Assembly (NCBI RefSeq): GCF_021728395.1 | Contig: NZ_JAKKCM010000007.1 | Coordinates: 203,339-267,338 of the forward strand | From: Vibrio sp. J1-1 | GTDB lineage: Bacteria; Pseudomonadota; Gammaproteobacteria; Enterobacterales; Vibrionaceae | Reading direction: 5' to 3' | Length of the DNA: 64,000 nucleotides | In this document: piece by piece, positions 46,662 through 56,740 of the stretch | Layout of the letters: each line of letters starts with the position of its first letter | How positions within the stretch are numbered: the first letter of the stretch is position 1 | Program-made: the position numbers and the translations under genes | Notes under the pieces: model-generated | What the model was told of the DNA's origin: nothing | The model's input: only the letters and a program-made list of their open reading frames with translations | The model's database searches: none

Positions 46662-46870
46662 CGCAACACGGGCCTGAACGGCTTGATTTCTCTAGAAATC
46701 AATTGGCTTCGTTGTTGCGATGTTGTGTTTGCAAACTCGTTTTTCGAGTTAGGTAGATTTCTACCGAAATGTTTTGTCTACTATCCCTGAGACAAAACAC
46801 ATACTTCCTGTATTTATTTTTGACCTGTCTGTCAAATTTCTTACACCGCCCGATTGGGCGGTGTTTTTTT
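46662..46870 (+). ncRNA. gcvB: GcvB small regulatory RNA
   Basis: About 209 nt, divergent from gcvA. It contains the G/U-rich R1 seed TTGTTGCGATGTTGTGTTTG (46712-46731), the conserved ACTTCCTGTA (46803-46812) and CCTGTCTGTC (46824-46833), and ends in the terminator ACACCGCCC / GGGCGGTGT with a T-run (46843-46870). These elements are in the same order as in E. coli GcvB. It acts with Hfq to repress many amino-acid and peptide transporters. The 5' end is inferred from the promoter. Confidence 0.9.
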
Positions 46871-47210
46871 ATCTGGATTATCCAAGTTTAACAAAACAAC
46901 ACACTAATCCATAAAATAATCTCAGTGGCTTTCACTACAATCGTCAACTTGTCCTTCAACAGCATACTTAGTCAAAACTCAGCCACCATTACAGAGTCAT
47001 TATTCTAATCTTCACTGCAACAAATACTGGTAAACCTAGAGTATATCCGACTTAGATAAATCTACCTCGACCTTACCCTTGGAACAGAGAGCATCTTTTA
47101 TAGAGCATTTCGGATTAATTGACGTTATATCAGTAGCCATTAGAAAGATTGCGAGGCACTTCAATATAACCATTCAAAACCCTTCCCTACAACTGAATAA
47201 AAAGACATAA
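46871..47210. other. Non-coding stretch between gcvB and thiI
   Basis: About 340 nt without a credible reading frame, RNA gene or promoter that I can identify. Composition is AT-rich. It may hold remnants or an unrecognised regulatory RNA. Confidence 0.4.
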
Positions 47211-47244
47211 AAAAACGCAAACCGATCGCTCAATTTGCGTTTTT
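47211..47244. terminator. Terminator of thiI
   Basis: AAAAACGCAAA / TTTGCGTTTTT with a 12-nt loop, T-runs on both strands. Confidence 0.75.
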
Positions 47245-47267
47245 AAAGTCGTCTTGTTTTCGCTTTA

Positions 47268-48716
47268 TTATGGGCGATAAACTTTCACGTTGTTAAAGCC
47301 CTGCTCTTGTAAGTAAAGCGCTTGCAGTCGGCTCATGACACCACGGTCACAGTACAATAGGTAAGTCTTAGATTGGTCTAAATCACCAAACTGCGTACCC
47401 AACTTGTAGAACGGAATGTGCTTGATATCAACGCCTTCAATTTCTAGAGGGTTATCGTCTTCCTCTTCAGGGCTGCGGATATCGAGAACAATCGCATGCT
47501 CTTCAACAGCCTGAACTTGTTCGACTTCTGGCGCCGCCTTTTCAGACTCTTTCGCGATATCACGAATATCCATAACACGCGCTTCTTTCACCACATTTTC
47601 CAAAATGGTGAAATCAAAGTTCTCTTCTTCCGCTTCTAGCTTCGCTTTGATTGCTTTTACTGTTGGCTTCTTAGAAATTACACCACAGTATTCAGGCATT
47701 GTCTTGGCAAAGTCTTCAGTACCAATTTCACGCGCCAGGTTGATAATGTCTTCTTTGTCCCAGTTAATAAGTGGGCGCAGAATCAGCGTGTCTGTCACGT
47801 TATCAATGTGACGAAGGTTAGTTAGCGTCTGGCTGGAAACCTGACCCAGTGCTTCACCCGTGACCAGAGCTTCAATCTTGAATTTCTCGGCAACCATACC
47901 TGCTGCACGCATAAACATACGCTTAAGAATGACGCCCATCTGACCGTCATCCACTTTCTCAAGAATCTCAGCCACGACTGGTTCGAAATCGATCGAGATA
48001 AAGCGAACTTTTGCTGAAGAACCGTACTTGTTCCATAGGTAGTGAGAAACCTGCTTAACACCGATTTCGTGCGCTGGGCCACCTAGGTTAAAGAAACAGT
48101 AATGAACTTTTGAGCCACGCTTAATGTGCAGATAGCTTGATACACCAGAATCGAAACCGCCCGAGATCAGGCTTAGCACATCTTCTTGTGTACCTAGTGG
48201 GAAGCCACCAAGACCTTTATGACGAGCAAGAACCTGGTTAAGTTTGTCGCCCGATACTTCAACCTTTACAGTGACATCAGGGTTGCGCAGTTTCACACTC
48301 GCGCTTTCGACCGCTTGGTTCAAACCACCGCCAACGTAACGCTCTAGCTCAATCGAAGTAAAATCATGCTTACCACGACGCTTGGCACGAACCACGAAAG
48401 TTTTGTTTTCAATCAGAGGGCGGCTGAGCTCAAGCACTTGTTCAAAGATATCGTGCAGATCTTTAAACTCCGACTGCTTCACTTCAAGTACATGGTGGAT
48501 ACCTGGAGTATGAGTCAGAACCTCTAAGACTTCAGCGTGGTATTCGTTGCTCTCAGAGGTCACTTCAATGTGATCACGACGGTTAAATACTGCTACAGAT
48601 TCCGTACGGCTCTTGACGATATTACGAATGTTACACTCTAAAATCTTTGTGAAGCGCTTACGCACAGATTCACTTTTTACAAAAATTTCTGGATGGGGCT
48701 TTACAATAAATTTCAT
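47268..48716 (-). CDS. thiI: tRNA 4-thiouridine synthase / thiazole sulfurtransferase ThiI
   Basis: Makes 4-thiouridine at tRNA position 8 and supplies sulfur for the thiamine thiazole. Domains in order are ferredoxin-like/THUMP (about 1-170), PP-loop ATPase with [11 protein letters not shown], and a C-terminal rhodanese domain with the catalytic Cys456 in YCDRGVMSR. Length is 482 residues, identical to E. coli. It stands alone, 211 nt after pomB. Confidence 0.97.
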   Translation of the reverse strand: MKFIVKPHPEIFVKSESVRKRFTKILECNIRNIVKSRTESVAVFNRRDHIEVTSESNEYHAEVLEVLTHTPGIHHVLEVKQSEFKDLHDIFEQVLELSRPLIENKTFVVRAKRRGKHDFTSIELERYVGGGLNQAVESASVKLRNPDVTVKVEVSGDKLNQVLARHKGLGGFPLGTQEDVLSLISGGFDSGVSSYLHIKRGSKVHYCFFNLGGPAHEIGVKQVSHYLWNKYGSSAKVRFISIDFEPVVAEILEKVDDGQMGVILKRMFMRAAGMVAEKFKIEALVTGEALGQVSSQTLTNLRHIDNVTDTLILRPLINWDKEDIINLAREIGTEDFAKTMPEYCGVISKKPTVKAIKAKLEAEEENFDFTILENVVKEARVMDIRDIAKESEKAAPEVEQVQAVEEHAIVLDIRSPEEEDDNPLEIEGVDIKHIPFYKLGTQFGDLDQSKTYLLYCDRGVMSRLQALYLQEQGFNNVKVYRP

Positions 48717-48864
48717 AGTCTAATTCGCAGGTTAGTTTTGCAATCAACAAAGAGTGATACTCAACTTCGATACTTCATACGCAGTAAAACCGCGTCTTGG
48801 TCACAAAAGGTTGTCTGAGCTCACTTCAAAGGCGCAAGATTATACACCCAAGCGGATTGGAAAG

Positions 48865-48893
48865 ACAAAAAAAGCGAGCAATCTGCTCGCTTT
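48865..48893 (-). terminator. Terminator of pomAB
   Basis: AAAGCGAGCA / TGCTCGCTTT; the minus strand continues with T-run (from the A-run at 48865-48870). Confidence 0.85.
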
Positions 48894-48927
48894 CTTATCT
48901 CTCTACTGACTTTAAACTAAAGCCTAG

Positions 48928-49875
48928 TTATTGAATAACAGGCACTTCATCGCTGTAGAGTGGTTCACCCTGCATAATGCTGATTTCCACACGGCGGTTG
49001 AGTGCACGATTGTCATCAGAATCATTTGGTACCAGCGGCTCAGTGTCAGCCATTCCTCGCACTCGTAAACGCTGATGAGAAAACCCTCTCACCTTCTCCA
49101 TCTCCTGGGCGACAGAAACCGCACGTTGAGAGGAGAGATCCCAGTTAGAGCGATACAGTTCAGAATCCAGCACTTGGTTATCGGTGTGACCAGAGATTCT
49201 CACAATGCCCGGTATGTCTTTAACCAGTTCAGCAATCTGCCGGACCAGAGGGCGAAATTTAGGTTGCAAGAACGCGGAACCTTCAGGAAAGGCGCCCTTT
49301 TCACGCATACGAATCACGATCTGCTGACCTAAGTTTTCGACTTCGATTGCACCTTGCTCTATCTCTCGTTCTAGAGCTTTCTTGATGCTTTCCATCAAGG
49401 TTTCCATCTCTTGCGACATCATTTCAGATTGTTGCTGTTGTACGTCAGATTCCGCCGTTTGGTTGTTTCTTGTCGAGGTCTCAGGTGACTGGCCGCCTGT
49501 TAATTTTCCTTGGTCATGCTTACTGCCACCCGATCGATCAGACTCACCTTCATGGAACTCCAATGTTTGCTGAGTGATGTCCATGGTTTGCTGCATAATG
49601 ACATCAATCGGCGTTGGCTCTGGACGCCCTGGCCTGAACTCCTGAGCAATAATGCTGGTTCCTTTCGGGATATCTTTCACTTCGAGCTGACTTTGTACGC
49701 CAAATGCGAACTTCATCGAACCTGCAATCTGTTTAAATTTGAGTACATCCATCTCTGAGAACGAGAGCAGCAGAACAAAGAAACACATCAATAATGACAT
49801 TAAATCAGCAAAGGTCCCCATCCACAGAGGAAGCCCTGGTGGCGGACAATCACATTTATTATCTTCATCATCCAT
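48928..49875 (-). CDS. pomB: Sodium-driven flagellar stator protein PomB
   Basis: Stator subunit anchored to peptidoglycan. One membrane helix (about residues 18-40) carries Asp24, the ion-binding residue known in Vibrio PomB. A plug/linker follows, then an OmpA-like peptidoglycan-binding domain (ISGHTDNQVLDSELYRSNW). The ATG at 49875 gives 315 residues and places Asp at 24; it has GGAG 7 nt upstream. The frame also opens at a GTG one codon earlier. 14 nt after pomA. Confidence 0.96.
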   Translation of the reverse strand: MDDEDNKCDCPPPGLPLWMGTFADLMSLLMCFFVLLLSFSEMDVLKFKQIAGSMKFAFGVQSQLEVKDIPKGTSIIAQEFRPGRPEPTPIDVIMQQTMDITQQTLEFHEGESDRSGGSKHDQGKLTGGQSPETSTRNNQTAESDVQQQQSEMMSQEMETLMESIKKALEREIEQGAIEVENLGQQIVIRMREKGAFPEGSAFLQPKFRPLVRQIAELVKDIPGIVRISGHTDNQVLDSELYRSNWDLSSQRAVSVAQEMEKVRGFSHQRLRVRGMADTEPLVPNDSDDNRALNRRVEISIMQGEPLYSDEVPVIQ

Positions 49876-49889
49876 CACAACGCTCCTGA

Positions 49890-50651
49890 TTACTCACCTA
49901 TCTCTAGGGCACGCTTGCCTTCATTGAGATAGTTCTTCAGGTAACTGTCGATGACTCGTGGGTTCTGACCGTCCTGTATGGCAAGAACACCATCCATAAT
50001 CAAACGGCGATTCAACGTTTCTTGGTCACGTCGTAAAGAGAGTTTATCGGCGATCGGGAAAAACACCATGTTCGATAAAATCGCGCCATAAAGCGTGGTC
50101 AAAAGCGCAACGGCCATCGCAGGTCCAATGGATTTAGGGTCATCCATATTAGAAAGCATCGCTACCAAACCAACTAGCGTACCAATCATTCCCATCGCTG
50201 GGGTAACATCACCAAATGCTCGAAATACGCCAGTTCCTTGTGTATGTCGCTCACCAGTCAGTGCAATATCTTTTTTTAAAGCCGCACGAACAACATCAGC
50301 ATCATGACCATCCACTAACAGGTCGATGCCTTTCTGCATAAAACTGTTATTTATTTCCATCTCTTCTAATGCGAGAAAGCCACCTTTACGCGCAGCATCT
50401 GCCATCTCTACAATTTTCGCTATCAAGTCTTCCGGCTCGTCCGCTTTGAAAAGAAATGCTTTACCCGCAATTTTTGCCGCCCCAAAAAACTGCCCGATTG
50501 TGAATTTCATCAGCACGACAAACGTTGAGCCGCCAACGACGATAAGGATTGATGTTACATCGACGAACATACCGATGCTGCCACCGAGCACCATCGCCAT
50601 CACAACGAATGCAATACCGCCTATCAAACCTATTAGGGTTGCTAAATCCAC
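49890..50651 (-). CDS. pomA: Sodium-driven flagellar stator protein PomA
   Basis: MotA/PomA-type stator subunit with four membrane helices (start MDLATLIGLIGGIAFVVMAM) and a cytoplasmic loop (about 60-150) that touches FliG. Later motifs are PAMGMIGTLVGLVAML and YGAILSNMVFFPIADKL. Length is 253 residues, the usual Vibrio PomA size. It forms a two-gene operon with pomB under a sigma-28-like promoter. ATG follows a GAGG-type Shine-Dalgarno. Confidence 0.96.
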   Translation of the reverse strand: MDLATLIGLIGGIAFVVMAMVLGGSIGMFVDVTSILIVVGGSTFVVLMKFTIGQFFGAAKIAGKAFLFKADEPEDLIAKIVEMADAARKGGFLALEEMEINNSFMQKGIDLLVDGHDADVVRAALKKDIALTGERHTQGTGVFRAFGDVTPAMGMIGTLVGLVAMLSNMDDPKSIGPAMAVALLTTLYGAILSNMVFFPIADKLSLRRDQETLNRRLIMDGVLAIQDGQNPRVIDSYLKNYLNEGKRALEIGE

Positions 50652-50699
50652 AAAGCACTCCTCTCGCTCTTTTTATCTATTGCTAACGAATTACTACTT

Positions 50700-50726
50700 G
50701 TATCGACAACTCGCGGAGAACTTTTA
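50700..50726 (-). promoter_or_regulatory. Sigma-28 (FliA)-type promoter of pomAB
   Basis: On the minus strand TAAA (50726-50723), exactly 15 nt, GTCGATAC (50707-50700). The FliA consensus is TAAA-N15-GCCGATAA, so the -10 matches at 6 of 8. The start of transcription would be about 40 nt before pomA. Confidence 0.65.
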
Positions 50727-50841
50727 GAAAAATCTTAGCTAGCAGTTCACAAATTTCTACTAGTAACCTTTAGTAAAATGGACACTTTCGTCTCTTAGAC
50801 ACATTTAGAGCCAATTTTGTGACAATTATGTAAGGTTAAAT

Positions 50842-50870
50842 TTGACCAAGTTACTAGGCTAAGGTAACTT
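50842..50870 (+). promoter_or_regulatory. Candidate promoter of xseB-ispA-dxs
   Basis: TTGACC (50842-50847), 17 bp, TAACTT. The -35 is good and the -10 weak. Confidence 0.35.
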
Positions 50871-50910
50871 TCGTGCATCTTATGAGAGGCTTAATTAAGG
50901 CAGAGAAGAG

Positions 50911-51153
50911 ATGGCGGTTAAGAAACCAGAAAACATGACCTTCGAAGCAACCATTGAAGAGCTTGATAGCTTGGTTGATCAATTAGAAAGTGGCGATCTT
51001 GCTCTAGATGATGCCTTACGTAAATTTGAACGAGGTATTGCCTTAGCTCGTGCTGGCCAAACAAAGCTAAGCGACGCTGAACAACGCGTAAGTATTCTTC
51101 TCAGTGAAGATGATGAAGCACCACTGAGTGACTTCAATCCAGATTCAGAATAA
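50911..51153 (+). CDS. xseB: Exodeoxyribonuclease VII small subunit
   Basis: 80-residue helical subunit of exonuclease VII, with the family pattern FEATIEELDSLVDQLESGDL and ALRKFERGIALARAGQ. It is the first gene of the xseB-ispA-dxs unit, 9 nt before ispA, an arrangement conserved in gammaproteobacteria. Confidence 0.97.
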   Translation: MAVKKPENMTFEATIEELDSLVDQLESGDLALDDALRKFERGIALARAGQTKLSDAEQRVSILLSEDDEAPLSDFNPDSE

Positions 51154-51162
51154 TAATCAGTA

Positions 51163-52059
51163 GTGAGCGATGTGATGCAACAAACATTGACTTCTTTCCA
51201 ACAAAGAAACAATCAGCAATTGAATTTGTGGCTAGAACAGCTTCCTTATCAAGAACTTCCATTGATTCATGCAATGAAATACGGCCTTTTGCTAGGCGGG
51301 AAACGTGTTCGTCCTTTTCTTGTTTACATCACAGGTCAAATGTTTGGTTGTAAACCTGAAGATCTGGATACGCCAGCCGCTGCAATTGAATGCATTCACG
51401 CTTACTCACTTATTCATGATGATCTGCCAGCGATGGATGATGATGAATTGCGCCGTGGTCAACCAACTTGCCATGTTAAGTTCGATGAAGCGACCGCAAT
51501 ACTGACGGGTGACGCTCTACAAACGCTCGCCTTTACTATTTTGGCAGATGGTCCTTTAAATCCAGAAGCTGAAAGCCAGCGTATCAATATGATAAAAGCT
51601 CTGGCTCATTCGTCTGGCTCCAACGGCATGTGTGTCGGACAAGCACTGGATTTAAGTGCAGAGAATCGTCAAATTTCTCTCGAAGAAATGGAAGAGATCC
51701 ATCGTAAAAAAACCGGAGCCCTAATTGACTGTGCGGTTAAATTAGGCGCTTTGGCCGCTGGTGATAAGGGTATCGCAGTTTTACCTCATTTAGAGCGCTA
51801 TTCGAAAGCAATTGGTTTGGCGTTTCAGGTTCAAGACGATATTCTTGATATCATTAGTGACACAGAAACATTGGGTAAGCCTCAGGGTTCTGATCAAGAA
51901 CTCAATAAGAGCACTTACCCTTCCCTGCTGGGTTTAGAGGGAGCGATAGAGAAAGCTCACTCTCTGTTACAGGAAGCACTTCAAGCATTAGAAGCTGTTC
52001 CATACAATACTCAGTTACTTGAAGAGTTCGCCCGATATGTCATCGAGCGCAAAAATTAA
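51163..52059 (+). CDS. ispA: Farnesyl diphosphate synthase (geranyltranstransferase)
   Basis: Prenyltransferase that condenses IPP with DMAPP and GPP to give farnesyl diphosphate. The two Asp-rich motifs are DDLPAMDDD (first, with DDxxD-type spacing) and QDDILD (second). Length is 298 residues. The start is GTG at 51163; an ATG at 51175 is an alternative because neither has a strong Shine-Dalgarno. dxs follows after 20 nt. Confidence 0.96.
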   Translation: MSDVMQQTLTSFQQRNNQQLNLWLEQLPYQELPLIHAMKYGLLLGGKRVRPFLVYITGQMFGCKPEDLDTPAAAIECIHAYSLIHDDLPAMDDDELRRGQPTCHVKFDEATAILTGDALQTLAFTILADGPLNPEAESQRINMIKALAHSSGSNGMCVGQALDLSAENRQISLEEMEEIHRKKTGALIDCAVKLGALAAGDKGIAVLPHLERYSKAIGLAFQVQDDILDIISDTETLGKPQGSDQELNKSTYPSLLGLEGAIEKAHSLLQEALQALEAVPYNTQLLEEFARYVIERKN

Positions 52060-52079
52060 CACTATAAGCGCGCATTTAT

Positions 52080-53945
52080 ATGACTCTTGATATTTCAAAA
52101 TACCCAACACTGGCGTTAGCAAATACACCGGAAGAGTTGCGTCTTCTTCCTAAAGAAACATTACCAGCTCTGTGTGATGAGCTTCGAACGTATCTGCTAA
52201 ACTCAGTGAGCCAATCAAGCGGACACTTAGCGTCTGGCTTAGGCACAGTGGAGCTCACCATTGCCCTGCATTATGTATATAACACACCAGTAGATCAGCT
52301 AATCTGGGATGTTGGTCATCAGGCTTACCCACATAAAATCCTGACCGGACGTCGTGACAAAATGCCGACTATCCGCCAGAAAGGTGGGCTTCATCCATTC
52401 CCTTGGCGCTCTGAGAGCGAATACGACACGTTGTCGGTAGGGCACTCTTCTACTTCTATCAGTGCAGGACTTGGCATGGCCATCAGTGCACAGAAAGAAG
52501 GTAAAGGGCGTAAGGTCGTGAGCGTAATTGGTGACGGCGCCATTACCGCGGGTATGGCTTTCGAAGCAATGAACCACGCTGGCGATGTTCATCCAGATAT
52601 GCTGGTGATTCTGAACGATAACGAAATGTCGATTTCAGAAAACGTTGGCGCACTGAACAACCACTTAGCAAAGATACTCTCTGGTAACCTCTATACGTCG
52701 ATTCGCGAAGGCGGTAAAAAAGTACTGTCTGGTGTTCCACCAATCAAAGAACTGGTTCGTCGTACTGAAGAACATCTCAAAGGCATGGTTGTGCCTGGCA
52801 CGCTATTCGAAGAGTTCGGGTTTAACTACATTGGCCCGATTGACGGGCATGACGTGAACGAACTGGTTCAGACTCTGAAGAACATGCGTGAGCTGAAAGG
52901 CCCTCAATTCCTGCATATCATGACCAAAAAAGGCAAAGGTTATGAACCAGCAGAAAAAGATCCGATTGGCTATCACGGTGTACCAAAGTTCGATCCAACA
53001 CATGACTGCCTGCCAAAGAGCAGCAGCGGTAAACCAACCTTCTCAAAGATCTTTGGTGACTTCCTGTGTGATATGGCCGCGCAAGATCCTAAGCTAATGG
53101 CGATTACGCCAGCAATGCGTGAAGGCTCAGGCATGGTTCGTTTCTCTAAAGAATACCCAGACCAGTATTTTGATGTCGCTATCGCCGAACAGCACGCAGT
53201 GACGCTCGCAACGGGTATGGCTATCGCTGGTAACAACCCTATCGTTGCCATTTACTCGACGTTCCTACAACGTGGTTATGATCAGCTCATCCATGACATT
53301 GCGATTATGGACTTGCCAGTGATGTTCGCTATCGACCGTGCGGGGCTGGTGGGTGCAGATGGTCAGACTCACCAAGGTGCGTTTGACTTAAGCTTTATGC
53401 GCTGCATTCCTAACATGGTGATCATGGCACCAAGCGACGAGAATGAATGTCGTCAAATGCTTTACACAGGTCACAAGCACACAGGTCCGAGCGCAGTTCG
53501 TTACCCTCGTGGAAACGGCATGGGCACCAAAATCGAAAACGAGTTTACCGCACTTGAGATTGGTAAAGGCCGAATCGTACGTAAAGGTGAAAAAGTCGCT
53601 ATCCTGAGCTTTGGTACCTTCCTAGAGAATGCGTTACAAGCCGCAGAGAACCTTAATGCAACGGTTGCTGACATGCGCTTTGTTAAGCCGCTAGATGAAA
53701 CGTTGATTCGTCAACTAGCCAACGAGCACGATGTACTCGTGACACTAGAAGAGAACGCGATTGCTGGCGGTGCAGGTGCGGGTGTTGTTGAATTCATGAT
53801 GAAAGAAAAAATCATCAAGCCAGTACTTAATCTTGGCTTACCTGATCAGTTTGTTCCTCAAGGTACTCAGGAAGAGCTTCATGAAGAGCTTGGTCTGGAT
53901 ACAAAAGGGATTGAACAATCCATCAATGACTACTTAGCGAAGTAA
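52080..53945 (+). CDS. dxs: 1-deoxy-D-xylulose-5-phosphate synthase
   Basis: First enzyme of the MEP isoprenoid pathway; joins pyruvate and glyceraldehyde 3-phosphate using thiamine diphosphate. The TPP motif [19 protein letters not shown] is at about residues 152-170, and the transketolase-type second domain has [14 protein letters not shown]. Length is 621 residues. IspA uses products of the same pathway. Confidence 0.98.
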   Translation: MTLDISKYPTLALANTPEELRLLPKETLPALCDELRTYLLNSVSQSSGHLASGLGTVELTIALHYVYNTPVDQLIWDVGHQAYPHKILTGRRDKMPTIRQKGGLHPFPWRSESEYDTLSVGHSSTSISAGLGMAISAQKEGKGRKVVSVIGDGAITAGMAFEAMNHAGDVHPDMLVILNDNEMSISENVGALNNHLAKILSGNLYTSIREGGKKVLSGVPPIKELVRRTEEHLKGMVVPGTLFEEFGFNYIGPIDGHDVNELVQTLKNMRELKGPQFLHIMTKKGKGYEPAEKDPIGYHGVPKFDPTHDCLPKSSSGKPTFSKIFGDFLCDMAAQDPKLMAITPAMREGSGMVRFSKEYPDQYFDVAIAEQHAVTLATGMAIAGNNPIVAIYSTFLQRGYDQLIHDIAIMDLPVMFAIDRAGLVGADGQTHQGAFDLSFMRCIPNMVIMAPSDENECRQMLYTGHKHTGPSAVRYPRGNGMGTKIENEFTALEIGKGRIVRKGEKVAILSFGTFLENALQAAENLNATVADMRFVKPLDETLIRQLANEHDVLVTLEENAIAGGAGAGVVEFMMKEKIIKPVLNLGLPDQFVPQGTQEELHEELGLDTKGIEQSINDYLAK

Positions 53946-53972
53946 CCGACACGGCAGTAGAGCACGATACAC

Positions 53973-54000
53973 AAAAGGGATGCATTGTTACATCCCTTTT
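53973..54000. terminator. Bidirectional terminator of dxs and pgpA
   Basis: AAAAGGGATG / CATCCCTTTT with an 8-nt loop, between convergent genes. Confidence 0.85.
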
Positions 54001-54025
54001 CTATTTTGCTTAAGTATAAAGCTGA

Positions 54026-54532
54026 CTAGTTCAACCAGCCTGCATACTGGGCCACTAAAAACAACACAATACCCGCCATAATACCAGCCACAATGTCATC
54101 GACCATGATGCCTAATCCACCATGCACTCGCTTATCAAGCCAGCCGATAGGCCAAGGCTTAACCATATCGAAGAAACGGAACAGGATAAAACCAGTGAGC
54201 AGCCACTTCCATTCGGTTATTGGGATATTCAATGCAGGCATAATACTCATCGTAATCCAAAAGCCTGCGAACTCATCCCAGACGATCGAACCATGATCGT
54301 GAACTTTCATGTCATCAGACGTCACCTGACAGATTTTCACGCCAATTACGCATGATATGAGCACCACGACGACATAAGCAGAAAACGGAAGCTGAGCTAA
54401 CAACAAAAAGAAAGGTACCGCAGCTAATGTCCCCATCGTTCCCGGAACAATAGGCGACAAACCGCTACCAAACCCTGTTGCCAATAAATGCCACGGATTC
54501 TTTAACGAAATAAGAGAAAGAGGGTTGGTCAT
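54026..54532 (-). CDS. pgpA: Phosphatidylglycerophosphatase A
   Basis: Membrane phosphatase that makes phosphatidylglycerol. It has 168 residues with several hydrophobic helices and the conserved DEFAGFWI and MVDDIVAGIMAG segments. It follows thiL by 40 nt on the same strand, as in E. coli. Confidence 0.95.
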   Translation of the reverse strand: MTNPLSLISLKNPWHLLATGFGSGLSPIVPGTMGTLAAVPFFLLLAQLPFSAYVVVVLISCVIGVKICQVTSDDMKVHDHGSIVWDEFAGFWITMSIMPALNIPITEWKWLLTGFILFRFFDMVKPWPIGWLDKRVHGGLGIMVDDIVAGIMAGIVLFLVAQYAGWLN

Positions 54533-54572
54533 ATCCTTAAACCTATAACTGCTAGTTTGGTTTCAATCGTGG

Positions 54573-55538
54573 TTACTTGAAGTGGTCGAAACCACTTAAG
54601 TCCCAGTCAAGAGGTTGATTGTTGTCGTGAAGATCAAAAGTACCCTTCGGTCGAATCTGACCAATGCATGTCAATTTACACCCAATATGGGACAGAGCAC
54701 TTTGCAATGAGCCATGGTTTTGTTCTGATACGGTAAAACACAACTCGTACTCTTCACCACTCGATAAAGCATACTGCTGAGCGCAGACCTTATCACCTAA
54801 AAACTGCTCCAAATCCGAAGATATAGGCAATTGAGAGACATCGATGCTGACACCAACTTGTGAGCGCTTCAATATATGCTTGATATCGGATATCAAACCA
54901 TCTGAGATATCGATAGCAGAAGATGCCAGACCAACTAGAGCTTGTCCCGCCAATACACGAGGCGTACTCAAGTAATGTGCTTTTTCCAACCTATCCGCGC
55001 CCACGCGAGTACGAAGAGACTCATCTAAAATAACATCTAGTCCGGCTTTTGCTTCACCAAGACTTCCTGTCACATAAACCCAGTCACCTACTTTCGCCCC
55101 AGAGCGAGTTAACGCTTTTCCTTGCGGAACAAACCCTTGCACAGTTAGTGTTAGGCTCAAAGGTCCTTTGGTGGTATCCCCGCCGATAAGTTGAATTCCA
55201 AAATAATCCGCCAGTTCAAAGAAGGCATCACAAAAAGGTGCAAGCCACTCTTCATCAGGATCCGGCATTGTCAAAGCAAAACTGACCCATGCAGGTGTCG
55301 CTCCCATCGCTGCTAAATCACTGAGGTTTGAAGCGAGTGCTTTGTGCGCGACCCAAGCAGGATTCGCGTCAGGAAGAAAGTGTGTCCCCGCTACTAAGGT
55401 ATCGGTACTGATCGCAATATGTACATTTTCTGGCGCTTTGACCAGTGCACAATCATCCCCCGCAGCAAGGTGAACATCTTTTCGCTGGTTTTGACGACCA
55501 ACAAAGTACTTGTCTATTAAGCTAAATTCACCAGACAT
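54573..55538 (-). CDS. thiL: Thiamine-monophosphate kinase
   Basis: Phosphorylates thiamine monophosphate to the active diphosphate, the cofactor of Dxs encoded nearby. The PurM-like fold shows AAGDDCALV, ISTDTLVAGTHF and LIGGDTTKGPLSLT. Length is 321 residues. A strong terminator separates it from nusB, so thiL-pgpA probably has its own promoter. Confidence 0.96.
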   Translation of the reverse strand: MSGEFSLIDKYFVGRQNQRKDVHLAAGDDCALVKAPENVHIAISTDTLVAGTHFLPDANPAWVAHKALASNLSDLAAMGATPAWVSFALTMPDPDEEWLAPFCDAFFELADYFGIQLIGGDTTKGPLSLTLTVQGFVPQGKALTRSGAKVGDWVYVTGSLGEAKAGLDVILDESLRTRVGADRLEKAHYLSTPRVLAGQALVGLASSAIDISDGLISDIKHILKRSQVGVSIDVSQLPISSDLEQFLGDKVCAQQYALSSGEEYELCFTVSEQNHGSLQSALSHIGCKLTCIGQIRPKGTFDLHDNNQPLDWDLSGFDHFK

Positions 55539-55592
55539 AATTTATCTTTAATTTTTGATATAAACAGCTTTAATATAAAAGCTTTTGACATA

Positions 55593-55620
55593 AAAAAGGT
55601 CAGCATATGCTGACCTTTTT
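55593..55620. terminator. Terminator of the rib-nusB unit
   Basis: Perfect palindrome with core AAGGTCAGCATATGCTGACC and flanking A/T runs, between nusB and thiL. Confidence 0.85.
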
Positions 55621-55633
55621 ACTGAAGAAATCG

Positions 55634-56101
55634 TTATTTCTTACGTACGTGAGGTGCTGCTTTATCCAGCACACCATTCACAAATTTGTGACTGTCTTCC
55701 GCAGCGAACACTTTTGCAAGTTCAATCGCTTCGTTGATCACGACTTTATAAGGAACATCTTCGCGACGAGTCATCTCGTACATAGCAAGGCGAAGAAGAG
55801 CAAGTTCCATCATATCCAAATCCTGCATTGGACGTGAAATGTATGGACGAATTTTGCTATCTAGCTCAACGTGGCTTAGTACAACACCGCCTAGTAGTTC
55901 ACGAAAGTACTCTACGTCAGTCTCTGGCGCAGCTAAAGCTGGCTCTGAAGCGTGATGTTCTTCTTCATCGTATTTGTCGCCAGACAAAAACTGTTCTTCA
56001 ATCTTGGCAACATTCTCTTTAGTAATTTGCCATGAGTAGATCGCCTGTAGAGCGAATTGACGTGCATTACGACGTGCGGCTGGTTTCACACTGGCCCCCA
56101 T
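55634..56101 (-). CDS. nusB: Transcription antitermination factor NusB
   Basis: Binds boxA RNA with NusE to allow rRNA antitermination. It has 155 residues, some 15 more than E. coli, mostly in an acidic insertion ([15 protein letters not shown]). The conserved [16 protein letters not shown] and [20 protein letters not shown] are present. The start overlaps the ribH stop by one base (TAATG). Confidence 0.96.
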   Translation of the reverse strand: MGASVKPAARRNARQFALQAIYSWQITKENVAKIEEQFLSGDKYDEEEHHASEPALAAPETDVEYFRELLGGVVLSHVELDSKIRPYISRPMQDLDMMELALLRLAMYEMTRREDVPYKVVINEAIELAKVFAAEDSHKFVNGVLDKAAPHVRKK

Positions 56102-56571
56102 TAGGAATCAATTTCAGATAGTACATTAATCATTTCAAGTGCGCTTAGTGCAGCCTCTGCACCTTTATTACCAGCCTTGGTTCCTGCGCGTTCAATCGCT
56201 TGATCGATAGTATCAACAGTCAAAACACCGAATGCGACTGGAATACTGTATTCCATCGACACTTGTGCCAGACCTTTGTTCATTTCACTACAAACATAGT
56301 CAAAGTGAGGCGTTCCACCGCGAATAACTGACCCTAGAGATATAATAGCGTCGAATTTGCCGGTTTTAGCAACACGTTGAGCTACTAGAGGTAGTTCTAC
56401 GGCACCTGGACAACGAACAACGGTAATGTTGTCATCGCTTACTTGCCCGTGACGCTTTAGTGTATCGATCGCACCAGAAAGTAGGCTTTCGTTAATAAAA
56501 CTGTTGAAACGAGAAATAACGATAGCAATTTTTGCATTTGGCGCTGGGAAGCCACCCTCGATCACTTTCAT
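56101..56571 (-). CDS. ribH: 6,7-dimethyl-8-ribityllumazine synthase
   Basis: Lumazine synthase, penultimate step of riboflavin synthesis. It has 156 residues with [23 protein letters not shown] and [14 protein letters not shown]. The start at 56571 ([11 protein letters not shown]) has AGGA upstream and gives the E. coli length; the frame is open further but without support. Known as ribE in E. coli nomenclature. Confidence 0.96.
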   Translation of the reverse strand: MKVIEGGFPAPNAKIAIVISRFNSFINESLLSGAIDTLKRHGQVSDDNITVVRCPGAVELPLVAQRVAKTGKFDAIISLGSVIRGGTPHFDYVCSEMNKGLAQVSMEYSIPVAFGVLTVDTIDQAIERAGTKAGNKGAEAALSALEMINVLSEIDS

Positions 56572-56629
56572 AAGCTTTCCTTTAACTCTATTTTTAAGTG
56601 AAATATGTTCATCAAGTGAGAATCGCCGG

Positions 56630-56638
56630 ATTCTAGCA
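56630..56638 (-). promoter_or_regulatory. Candidate extended -10 promoter of ribH-nusB
   Basis: Minus strand TGCTAGAAT, an extended -10, overlapping the palindrome CACAATTGTG (56637-56646). It would place a start about 50 nt before ribH in the 169-nt gap after ribBX. Confidence 0.35.
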
Positions 56639-56740
56639 CAATTGTGTGAGCAATATCTAATGGAAATTGGTGGGAGCAACGAGTTCCTGGCCTAGTTGGA
56701 CTTAATGCCTGTTCAAGACCAGCAACTTATCGTTCAGTCG

